Below are positions 1-6,920 of a DNA stretch of 20,791 nt, piece after piece; the first letter of the stretch is position 1; each line of letters begins with the position of its first letter. The stretch lies in assembly GCA_043764015.1 (NCBI GenBank), contig JAYUKY010000014.1, positions 1 to 20,791 on the forward strand. The letters run 5' to 3'. Origin of the DNA: JANYGM01 sp043764015. GTDB taxonomy: Bacteria > Bacteroidota > Bacteroidia > Cytophagales > Thermonemataceae. Under the pieces are notes generated by a model. It searched no databases, had not been told where the DNA came from, and saw only the letters and a program-made list of their open reading frames with translations. The position numbers and the translations under genes were made by a program.

Positions 1-96
1 TATTTTTTAATTTATGCCACGTCATTTTAACCACTTGTATTTTTCTTTATAAAAACCAAAGGTAAAACATTTTTTGCAACGGAACTTTTACAGTAA

Positions 97-498
97 CTAA
101 TAATTTACATTTTCAATATCTTCCTCTGCGGTATCAATATAGTTTTTGGTAGCTAAAACATCATTAAAAATGAGTTTTATTTTTCGTATAATTTGTCCAA
201 ATCCTTCAAAATACTTACTAACAACAAATAAATTTAATTTTTCTATTTTATCATCTAATTGTAAAATTGCTTTTGCATCAATAATTATTACATCTTTCTC
301 CAAGTTTATGGTTACATAGGCTTGTGAAGCACATTTGTCTGCCACTAGAGAATGATTTATATACATTTCTCTAGCATCTTCAGTAAGACTTTTATTTTCA
401 AAAATCCCTAAAATAATATCTTCATTCGTATAAGGACTTATTTTTCTAAGTAGAATAAACATTGATTTATCAGTATTTTGTATTAACTCAAAATTCAC
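97..498 (-). CDS. Hypothetical protein, 133 aa
   Basis: A 133-residue protein I do not recognise. It has no signal peptide or membrane segment. The middle is hydrophobic and strand-rich (VIIIDAKAILQL), followed by an amphipathic stretch (FEGFGQIIRKIKLIFNDVL) and an acidic C-terminus. The start is GTG at 498-496, and an in-frame TGA lies only two codons upstream, so no longer N-terminus is possible in this frame. It begins 22 bp after the stop of the TPR gene on the same strand and is probably co-transcribed with it. The GTG start directly after a stop leaves open that this is an N-terminally truncated remnant. No function is assigned. Confidence 0.6.
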   Translation of the reverse strand: MNFELIQNTDKSMFILLRKISPYTNEDIILGIFENKSLTEDAREMYINHSLVADKCASQAYVTINLEKDVIIIDAKAILQLDDKIEKLNLFVVSKYFEGFGQIIRKIKLIFNDVLATKNYIDTAEEDIENVNY

Positions 499-520
499 AA
501 CTCACAACTCATAACTTTTC

Positions 521-2380
521 CTACTGGCTATCTCCTCTCAAAATTCTAAATCTTTTCCTTGCATCAGCAATATAAAGGCTTCCAGAGTATTTAGTAAGCA
601 TTTCCTTGTAAATTTCCATTGCTTTTGGTTTGTTGTTTAGCTTTTCTTCATAGAGTTTTGCAGAATAGAAAAACGCATCATCACCCAAAACATCTGTTGG
701 ATATTCTGCCAAAATTTTCTGATACATCTCTAAAACTTTGTCATTTTTGCCTTCTTTGGTAAAAATTTTAGCTTTTTGCCAATAAATTTCGTCTGTAAGC
801 GAGTGTTTAGGGAAATCTTTGAGCATTTTATCTAAAGCAACTAATGCTTCTGTATTTTTATTCTGAAAAAGCAACTGGTCAATGCGGGCATACTCACGCA
901 TAGCACGTGAGAGCGTGTCTTCGTCTGTGAGCGTGTTATTTTGGATTAGCAAGCTCAAATCCATTGCATCATTTGCAATTTCACGAGTGGTAGCCGTTTT
1001 CAAAATATCCAAATGTGCCTGTGCTAACTCAAATTCACCTTTATAATAAGAAAGTTTTGCATTTTTGAGTTTTGCATCATAACCAATGGGCGCATCTTTT
1101 TGGAGTTTTTCTGCTTGTGAATAAAGTAAACTAGCGTCCCAAGGCTCACCTTTAAGCAGCGTTATATCACCTAATGCAATCTTACATTTAGCCACAAAAC
1201 GAGGGTCAAATTTGCCAAATTCTATGGCTTCATTAAGCAAAACGGTTGCCGTATCTTTGCTATCCAAATAAAAACCGTAAAGCATTGCCACATTTTGCAT
1301 TGCATCAAGCGTGTTGGTATTTTTGCCCAAATCCGCAATCATTCCATCATAATCCTTGATAACTTCACGTACACGCTGTTTGTCAATAGGAAAAGTAGTT
1401 TTTATAATTTCTTCTTTTGACAAAATCAAATACCTACGAGCAGATGGATACGTATTTCCTTCTGGATATTCTTTAATCAAATATTCAAAAATCTTCTGTG
1501 CGCCACTATAATCTTTGTTTTCATACGCAATAAATCCGACATCTAAAATGCCCTGTCCACGCAATTTGAAGCGTTTATCAATGGCTTTAGCCTGCACAAA
1601 AGCCTGTTTGAAGTTTTTTTGTTGCACATACAACCATAAAAGCAAATCAATATAAACCCTTTGACTAGGGTTTTCCTGTACTTGCGCCAAAAGTGTACGT
1701 TCCAATTTTTCTAGCTGAACTTCATCTTTTAATTCATCTTGTAAAGAATTTTGTACTAATGTAAGGTTTTGCTCACTTTCAATAGCCAAATTGATGTATT
1801 CTTTAATCATATCATCAGTTTTGTTCATTATTCCGTAAAGCTCTGCAAGTGCTTGTGAGTGTAAAGCAGGTTTTTTGGTATATTTTCTGCTTTCTAAGTA
1901 CATTTTTTCTGCCCATTCTAGCTTTTCAGCCTTAATAAAAGCGTTTGCAGCCGCATTTGTACCAGAAACAGATTGTTTGTAATACTTAATAATGAGGTTA
2001 TATTGTTTTTCAACCAGTTTTGTATTGCCTCTTTTTTCCAAAACGACGCCCAAATCAACGTCATAAAGTGGCATTTCTGGATTTTGTTTGATTTGCTTGC
2101 GCACAAATTTTTCTGCTTCATCAAGTTGATTTAGAGCATACAAACAATCCATAAAATTATAGTAAGTACGTGGCTGGATATTTCCTGCAGCAATTATTTT
2201 CTGATAAGAATCTTTTGCTTTTACATAATCTTTGTTTCTAAAATATTCTTCCGCCAACTGCAAATCTTGCGCTTGTATATATGTAGGCATATATAATGTA
2301 AGCAGAAAGAAAAAACCAAAAATTACCTTCTGAAAATTCTTTTTTAAATTATTCTGAAATAGGATTTTTAAGAATTGCAT
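521..2380 (-). CDS. Exported tetratricopeptide-repeat protein
   Basis: A 619-residue TPR protein. Residues 1-38 form a basic N-region followed by a hydrophobic segment (VIFGFFFLLTLY) and a plausible signal-peptidase site after IQAQ, so it is probably exported to the periplasm or periplasm-facing membrane. The rest is helical pairs with TPR spacing: a first unit at about 40-70 (LAEEYFRNKDYVKAKDSYQKI), others in the middle, and a clear C-terminal array at about 525-615 (KAKIFTKEGKNDKVLEMYQKI, SAKLYEEKLNNKPKAMEIY) resembling the TPRs of TolA-binding/YbgF-like proteins. TPRs are protein-interaction scaffolds and I see no catalytic domain, so the partner is unknown. It is the first gene left of the putative origin and is transcribed away from it; the 133-aa gene follows after 22 bp. 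Being a TPR protein is certain; its cellular role is not. Confidence 0.9.
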   Translation of the reverse strand: MQFLKILFQNNLKKNFQKVIFGFFFLLTLYMPTYIQAQDLQLAEEYFRNKDYVKAKDSYQKIIAAGNIQPRTYYNFMDCLYALNQLDEAEKFVRKQIKQNPEMPLYDVDLGVVLEKRGNTKLVEKQYNLIIKYYKQSVSGTNAAANAFIKAEKLEWAEKMYLESRKYTKKPALHSQALAELYGIMNKTDDMIKEYINLAIESEQNLTLVQNSLQDELKDEVQLEKLERTLLAQVQENPSQRVYIDLLLWLYVQQKNFKQAFVQAKAIDKRFKLRGQGILDVGFIAYENKDYSGAQKIFEYLIKEYPEGNTYPSARRYLILSKEEIIKTTFPIDKQRVREVIKDYDGMIADLGKNTNTLDAMQNVAMLYGFYLDSKDTATVLLNEAIEFGKFDPRFVAKCKIALGDITLLKGEPWDASLLYSQAEKLQKDAPIGYDAKLKNAKLSYYKGEFELAQAHLDILKTATTREIANDAMDLSLLIQNNTLTDEDTLSRAMREYARIDQLLFQNKNTEALVALDKMLKDFPKHSLTDEIYWQKAKIFTKEGKNDKVLEMYQKILAEYPTDVLGDDAFFYSAKLYEEKLNNKPKAMEIYKEMLTKYSGSLYIADARKRFRILRGDSQ

Positions 2381-2520
2381 TTTTTTTATATGGTTAGATT
2401 TTCTGTTTCTGAATTTTACTGAATATACGAATTTTTTATTTAACGACCAAATTTTTCTTTTTGCTTTTTTATTGTATTAAAAACTTTTTTTTCTTTTTTT
2501 AAAATACATTCGTCGTTGTT
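2381..2520. other. AT-rich tract beside the DnaA-box cluster, candidate DNA unwinding element
   Basis: This gene-free stretch between the TPR gene start and the first DnaA box is dominated by runs of T and A (for example at about 2428-2442 and 2455-2505), roughly 80 percent or more A+T by eye and richer than the already AT-rich background. In bacterial origins an easily melted AT-rich element normally lies beside the DnaA-box array. The position fits, but melting behaviour is inferred and the tract must also hold the TPR gene's promoter. I found no clear TAnnTTTG element for that gene here. Confidence 0.45.
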
Positions 2521-2534
2521 ATAGGCAGTCTTTT

Positions 2535-3046
2535 TGTGAATAACTTTTTGCTTTTGAAATTATCAGAAAGTTATCCACAAATCTGTGGATAACTCAAAGA
2601 AACTTATACACACAAACAACTTATTCAAAATCAAAGGATTGTATCAAAAAATATAGACTTATCCACACGAAAAAACTTAAAATGTGCATAACTTGTTGAT
2701 AACTATTTAGTATATTTTTCTTCATGAGAAGATTTTAGCGGTGGATAAGTACCTCTTTTTGGTGGATAACAGGTGGATAACTTGTGCATAAGTAGGTTAG
2801 TTATCCCCAAGTTAGTTTATTCAAATTCTATTTTTAGACTAATCTAAAATAGTTATCCCCAAAAAACTTTGAAAATGTGGATAAAATGGCACTTATCCAC
2901 ACAAAAAACGGACTTATCCACAGGCGTTTGTGGACAACTTTTTGTCATCAACTATCGTGCTAAGAAAAGTTATCCACAGGTTATCCACAAAGTTTTTTGG
3001 TATTTGTGGATAAATAGTGTACTTATCCACAAATGTATGTGGATAA
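2535..3046. other. oriC: Putative chromosomal replication origin (oriC), dense DnaA-box cluster
   Basis: Eleven exact copies of the DnaA box TTATCCACA occur in about 510 bp. Those starting at 2571, 2659, 2893, 2914, 2970, 2981 and 3023 are on +, and those at 2584, 2876, 3005 and 3038 are on -. Four more fit TTATNCACA: 2535 (-), 2604 (+), 2683 (-) and 2783 (-). At least seven one-mismatch boxes (2694, 2740, 2761, 2772, 2801, 2853, 2929) fill the gaps. By chance this density is essentially impossible, and no real gene overlaps it. DnaA binds such boxes, oligomerises and melts adjacent AT-rich DNA, here probably 2381-2520. dnaA is not adjacent, which is common in Bacteroidota. A plasmid-type iteron origin is less likely because the boxes lie in both orientations with irregular spacing and no rep gene is present. 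Confidence 0.9.
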
Positions 3047-3143
3047 CTTATTTTAGGGTTTGTTTTGGGAAGAATAGAATAGATAGGGGGTTTTTTGCAC
3101 TATTCTAAGAAAGGCAGACTAGGATTTTTAGAATTATAAGATT

Positions 3144-3189
3144 TTAGGATAATACAAAGATGCAGGAGGCAGTAAACGTATTATCCTAA
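3144..3189. repeat. 12-bp perfect inverted repeat at the end of the operon facing oriC
   Basis: TTAGGATAATAC at 3144-3155 is exactly repeated in inverse at 3178-3189, with a 22-nt spacer. It lies 5 bp beyond the stop codon of the leftward operon 6227-3195 and about 100 bp before the outermost DnaA box. A transcript-end hairpin is the simplest reading, although no U-tract follows on the minus strand and the loop is long. A protein-binding site at the origin boundary is the alternative. Confidence 0.5.
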
Positions 3190-3194
3190 ATATT

Positions 3195-4037
3195 TTATAT
3201 CAAAAGCCCAATTAAAAGCATCAAAAATGCAATAGAAGGCAAAATAAGTAAAATGATTGCTTGAAAAAATGAAGGAGATTTGAAACTTTTGTTATTTTCT
3301 TTTAAGACTATTTTTGCGACTAAACTATCCTTCAAAACATTGTTTTTAGGATTATTTACATCATAAAAAAGCATCTCTTGTGCCTCGTTTGTGAGTTTTT
3401 CTGGTTCGTGAGATTTGAAAGAAAATGTATGTTTTTTACTGTTTTTGTCTTCAAATTCATAAAAAATCCTGATAACTTGCTGGTTATTTACTCGTACATT
3501 CGTGCCTTCTGTGCGCAAGACTTTTGCATAACCAATTTCTCCATTTTTCAGTAATGAAATAGCTTTGAAGTTCTTCTTTAGCCCAAAAAACAAAATAAAA
3601 AGGATGACAACAGGAAAAATAGTAATAAAAGAAACATAAAAAGGGAAAGTTTTTTGTCGCATATCTGTTATGCGTGAATTTTGAGGGTTTTTAGCCAAAT
3701 ATTCTATGATTACCTCGTTATTTTTTGGAGTATCCGTGCTAAAAGACGTACCATTATAAACTTTATCATTTACCAAAAAAGTGTAATTAAAAGCAAAAAC
3801 GTACTGTTTGTTTATCCGAGAGTCCGTTTTTGTGGTGTTGGTGATATATCCTTTGGCAGTTGTGTCACTATCAAGCGTGAAATCACTAAAATCAGCTTGA
3901 TTTACAAAAACAATCACAAACACCATCAGAAATGAAAAAACGCCATATAAAGTTTGTGTGATAGAGCCTCCAAAAAGGATTTTGAGGCGTAAAAGCAAGG
4001 AAACTTCTCGTTTATTGCCAAAAATATTATCATTCAT
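3195..4037 (-). CDS. DUF3592-like membrane protein, two-domain paralog
   Basis: A 280-residue membrane protein with hydrophobic segments at about 28-46, 132-152 and 258-280. Two similar beta-rich regions lie at about 58-125 and 165-243. Each reads like the DUF3592 pattern, with a Y/A-x-V start, a central F-x-Y-x-F strand and an ending such as FYDVNNPKNNVL. The family has no known biochemical function. The next gene upstream (4053-4673) is a paralog sharing nearly the same first 28 residues (MNDN-FGNKRE) and the same C-terminal pattern but lacking the first beta domain. The start is 15 bp after the paralog's stop, so they are co-transcribed. This is the last gene of an operon that ends at the origin. 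Family assignment is from pattern recognition only. Confidence 0.75.
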   Translation of the reverse strand: MNDNIFGNKREVSLLLRLKILFGGSITQTLYGVFSFLMVFVIVFVNQADFSDFTLDSDTTAKGYITNTTKTDSRINKQYVFAFNYTFLVNDKVYNGTSFSTDTPKNNEVIIEYLAKNPQNSRITDMRQKTFPFYVSFITIFPVVILFILFFGLKKNFKAISLLKNGEIGYAKVLRTEGTNVRVNNQQVIRIFYEFEDKNSKKHTFSFKSHEPEKLTNEAQEMLFYDVNNPKNNVLKDSLVAKIVLKENNKSFKSPSFFQAIILLILPSIAFLMLLIGLLI

Positions 4038-4052
4038 AAAAAGTAGGGAATT

Positions 4053-4673
4053 TTAAATAAAATACAAAATATTAAGCGTACATATCACAATTGTACAGAT
4101 CGTAATGATTGGCAAAATAAGTAGTAATAATCCTTCAGAAATGCTGGGAGATTTGAAAGTGCCGTCTTTTTGTAGTTTTATTTCAGCATATAAGTTATCT
4201 ATTAAAATATTGTTTTTAGGATTATTCGCTTCATAAAAAATTGTCTGTGGCGTTCCTGTTGCAAGTATTCCCATTTTATGGAATTTAAGCGTGCTAGTGT
4301 ATTCCTTACCATTTTTGTCTTCAAAATAGTAAGTATTTATATTTATGTTACCTCGTTTTTTTGGTTGTGGCGTATTTATAATTATTGCACTTGCCATTTG
4401 ACCAGTTTTTATCAATGAAATATTTCTTAAATCATATTTCAATTTAGACAATATCCCCAAAATAAAGATACTTTCAACAACGGAATGAGTAATAATTTTA
4501 GTCGTTTTGCTAGTACGCCTCGTACCAACAGGGTTTTTTATTGAAGTAAAAATTATTATTGCAAAAAAGCAGATACACCCATAAAAAACCTGTGTGATAG
4601 TGCCTCCAAACAAGATTTTAAGGCGCAAAGGCAGAGAAATTTCTCGTTTATTTCCAAAAACATTATCATTCAT
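4053..4673 (-). CDS. DUF3592-like membrane protein, shortened paralog
   Basis: A 206-residue paralog of the 280-aa neighbour. Residues 1-30 (MNDNVFGNKREISLPLRLKI onward) match almost residue for residue, as do about 80-180, including the NISLIKTGQ and YEANNPKNNIL segments and the KSPS motif before the last membrane helix (about 182-205). What is missing is the first, probably extracytoplasmic, beta domain. In its place is a short basic linker (about 47-62) and a weaker hydrophobic stretch at 63-76. It lies 12 bp downstream of the thioredoxin-NHL lipoprotein gene and 15 bp upstream of its paralog. The pair clearly arose by tandem duplication followed by domain loss or gain. Function is unknown. 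Confidence 0.75.
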   Translation of the reverse strand: MNDNVFGNKREISLPLRLKILFGGTITQVFYGCICFFAIIIFTSIKNPVGTRRTSKTTKIITHSVVESIFILGILSKLKYDLRNISLIKTGQMASAIIINTPQPKKRGNININTYYFEDKNGKEYTSTLKFHKMGILATGTPQTIFYEANNPKNNILIDNLYAEIKLQKDGTFKSPSISEGLLLLILPIITICTIVICTLNILYFI

Positions 4674-4685
4674 AAAAGTAAAAAT

Positions 4686-6227
4686 TTACAAAATAGTTGT
4701 TTTTTCGTTTGTTTTGAGGTTTATTTTGATGATATGATGATTATTAGTATCAGAAATAAACATAAAATCATCTATAAAAAACAAGTCATTTGGCTCATTT
4801 AAGCCTGCCACAACAGTAGAAAGTTGATTTGTTTTTAGGTTGATTTTTTTGATTTTTCCGTTGTAGGTGTCTGCCACAAAAATCTCCCCGTTTTTTTCTG
4901 AAATACCTACATTATGCTGCAATAAAGCAGTTTTTAGGTCGCCATCTTTGTCGCCAAAAACAAATAATCCACGTCCAAAAACAGTTGCAACAGTACCATT
5001 TTTTAGGTCAATTTTTCTTACTGCACTTGCTTCTGTATCAGCAATATACAAAAAATCTCCAATTTTGTGCAGTCCGCTAGGTTGATTAAAAGCGCAACTT
5101 TTAAGATTTCCGTCCAAAAGTGCCTCTGCGCCTGTGCCCGCAAAGCGTGTGAGCTGATTATTTGGCAGATTTGGCTGCAAATGCATCTGCAAAATTTGGT
5201 GATTTCCTGCGCTCGCCACATACATTATGTTTGTGGCTTCATCTATCAATAAATCCCAAGGAGAATTTGGCAAAACTTCTTTTCCCCAAGAATTTTCTGC
5301 ATAATAACCCATTTTGCCGTTTCCTGCAATGGTTTTTACTGTTTTTGTAGTGAGGTTTGCGACACGAATAGCATTATTTTTGGCATCAGCAATATAGAGT
5401 AAATTATCTTTGAGTGCAAGTCCGTGAGGTTCATTAAAAGTTGCATTTTCAAAAGAAATTTCTTTATTACTGTTCTCAAAACCTTGTTTTCCATTTCCAA
5501 TAATAGTCAAAATTTCCCCATTTTGAGAGATATTCAAAATACGGTTATTGCCACTATCTGCTACCCAAATATTATTTTGAGCATCTTTTATGATTTTGGA
5601 AGGAAAATTGAGGGCTGATTTTGTTTGTTTTTCTTCTAATTTAAAATCAAAGATAGTATTACTTATTTTCCCTTCAAATTCAGTTTTTAGTTTCAAAATC
5701 TGGTCATGCATATATTTAGGTGCACTTTCACCAGATTTTTGTGTCGAAATTTTGCCTTCTGGCGTGATAAGTACAAGCGTAGGCCAACCTGTAATGGCGT
5801 ATTGCTCCCAAATTTTAGAATCTGCATCATTGACGACTGGGTGCGTGATACCAAACTTCAAAATAGCTTTTCTGATTGTATTGGTGTTTTTTTCTGTATC
5901 AAATTTTGCAGAATGAACGCCAATAATCACGAGTTCTTTGCTAAATTCTTCTTCTAATTTTTTCAAATCAGGCAAAATATGCTGACAGTTGATACAGCCA
6001 AAAGTCCAAAAATCTAATAAAATTATTTTACCTTTAAAATCCTTCAAAGAATAGCTTTTATCTGTATTTAGCCAACCAAAAGTAGTGTTTATTTCAGGTG
6101 CATTGATGCGTGGAGTGGCGTTTTCATCAATAGTTTTGTCTATTTTTTTGTCTTCTTTTTTATTTTGATTATCATTACAAGAAAGCATAGAAAAGGCTAT
6201 TAGAAGTGTTAAAATGATATTTTTCAT
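4686..6227 (-). CDS. Thioredoxin-like/NHL-repeat lipoprotein (NHLRC2-type architecture)
   Basis: 513 residues. The N-terminus has a lipobox ending at Cys17 (FSMLSC), so the mature protein is probably lipid-anchored on the periplasmic side. A Lys/Asp-rich linker runs to about residue 40. A TlpA/thioredoxin-like domain follows at about 42-180, with the redox motif WTFGCINC (Cys78, Cys81) and the later cis-proline region GWPTLVL. From about 200 to the end are NHL-type beta-propeller repeats, recognisable by repeating VADSGNNRI, IADAKNNAI, IADTEASAV, VADTYNGKI and ISDTNNHHI. This order is the same as in eukaryotic NHLRC2. The substrate is unknown; a disulfide reductase or thiol-exchange role is inferred from the CxxC. 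It is the first gene of a three-gene leftward operon with the two DUF3592-like genes. Confidence 0.9.
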   Translation of the reverse strand: MKNIILTLLIAFSMLSCNDNQNKKEDKKIDKTIDENATPRINAPEINTTFGWLNTDKSYSLKDFKGKIILLDFWTFGCINCQHILPDLKKLEEEFSKELVIIGVHSAKFDTEKNTNTIRKAILKFGITHPVVNDADSKIWEQYAITGWPTLVLITPEGKISTQKSGESAPKYMHDQILKLKTEFEGKISNTIFDFKLEEKQTKSALNFPSKIIKDAQNNIWVADSGNNRILNISQNGEILTIIGNGKQGFENSNKEISFENATFNEPHGLALKDNLLYIADAKNNAIRVANLTTKTVKTIAGNGKMGYYAENSWGKEVLPNSPWDLLIDEATNIMYVASAGNHQILQMHLQPNLPNNQLTRFAGTGAEALLDGNLKSCAFNQPSGLHKIGDFLYIADTEASAVRKIDLKNGTVATVFGRGLFVFGDKDGDLKTALLQHNVGISEKNGEIFVADTYNGKIKKINLKTNQLSTVVAGLNEPNDLFFIDDFMFISDTNNHHIIKINLKTNEKTTIL

Positions 6228-6258
6228 ATTTTTTAAATTAGGGTAAAAAAATTACGTA

Positions 6259-6266
6259 CAAATATA
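6259..6266 (-). promoter_or_regulatory. Candidate -7 element for the thioredoxin-NHL operon
   Basis: CAAATATA on + is TATATTTG on the minus strand and fits the Bacteroidota -7 consensus TAnnTTTG. It lies about 30 bp upstream of the start codon at 6227. I do not see a matching -33 TTTG at 19-21 bp spacing, so the call is tentative. Confidence 0.4.
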
Positions 6267-6470
6267 GGTTATTTAGTGCGTAATATTTCTTTGGGAAACA
6301 ATATTTGATAATTAAAAAAAATCAATTTGCTTCTATAAATTTACTAGGGCTTCCGCATCTAATTTGGCACTTTTTGTGAAAGGGATATTTTTTGCAAATT
6401 GCGTGATGAAAACATCAGCTATTTTTATAAATATCCAAGACTATTGTGTTGTTTGTCGTTGCACTCATTC

Positions 6471-6590
6471 AGTAATAAGTTGTAAATAATATCCTAGTTT
6501 GTTTTTTCTTACCACTAAGAACATTAAGAAATACACACTAAGTAAGCACTAAGAAATATAAAGTTAGAAACTTATTTACAATGTATTACT
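6471..6590. repeat. Imperfect inverted repeat enclosing CACTAAGA-type repeats
   Basis: The 22 bp at 6471-6492 and the inverse of 6569-6590 agree at 18 positions (shared core TTGTAAATAA). They enclose about 76 bp that includes four copies of a CACTAAGA-like octamer at 6513, 6522, 6537 and 6547. This block sits where the central part of the IS transposase gene should be. It may be a small nested palindromic element or a product of rearrangement. Confidence 0.4.
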
Positions 6591-6862
6591 CACTTGAGTA
6601 ATTTAGAAATAATGCCACAAGCATTCAGATAATATGTTAGAAAACATTGGGGAGTAAAAAATGACTTATATTGGCAAAATTAGACGTTACCTTTAGAGAA
6701 GACCAAGCAAAAATAAAAAACGAAATAGCTATTGTTAATTTACACCAGGTCAGGAAATGGCATTACATTTGTTGAAAAAAGACGAAATAAAACGAGTATC
6801 AAACGAAAAAAAAATCATACAGAAATAATGAGTATCTAAAAAGTATTATTGTGTCAAATTAG
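6584..6862 (+). pseudogene. ISAs1-type transposase C-terminal fragment, frameshifted
   Basis: Reading across frameshifts and stops gives a recognisable ISAs1/H-repeat transposase C-terminus: YYSL, then NLEIMPQAF, VRKHWGVKNDLYW, LDVTFREDQAKIKN, EMALHLLKKDEIKRV and finally NEYLKSIIVSN before a TAG inside the right inverted repeat. In intact ISAs1 transposases this order is YYISSL, (V/I)R-HWGIEN-LHW, LDVTF-ED--RIR, ALNLL and NDYLL. The catalytic N-terminal two thirds is absent and at least three frame disruptions are needed, so the gene is dead. The identification is from motif order; no search was run. Confidence 0.75.
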
Positions 6863-6920
6863 AGGCAAAAGTTCTTTGCAAATAAGTAGTTCTAAGTTTT
6901 CAAATTCTTGTGTAATTTTT

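Larger units (their letters stand above)
6347..6874 (+). mobile_element. Decayed ISAs1-family insertion sequence remnant
   Basis: Imperfect terminal inverted repeats bound this stretch: 24 bp at 6347-6370 (core TCTAATTTGGCAC) and its inverse at 6851-6874 (core GTGTCAAATTAGA), 18 of 24 positions matching. Between them, near the right end, is a broken transposase C-terminus (separate entry). Intact ISAs1 elements are about 1.2-1.4 kb, so well over half of this one has been lost. The left part holds no readable coding sequence and contains CACTAAG-type short repeats. I could not define target-site duplications. It accounts for most of the gene-free interval 6228-6920. Confidence 0.7.

Noticed and set aside
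2571..3046. Repeated TTATCCACA units as a CRISPR array or plasmid iterons
   Set aside because: The repeats are 9 bp, occur in both orientations and are irregularly spaced, with no spacers, cas genes or rep gene. DnaA boxes explain them fully.
2869..3108. 79-codon + strand open frame in the origin region
   Set aside because: It consists largely of translated DnaA boxes (repeated STQ/LST and WIN-like fragments) and has no promoter or family resemblance.
5590..5957. Open frames of 83 and 108 codons on the + strand
   Set aside because: They lie antisense to the well-supported thioredoxin domain of the NHL lipoprotein and have no recognisable motifs.
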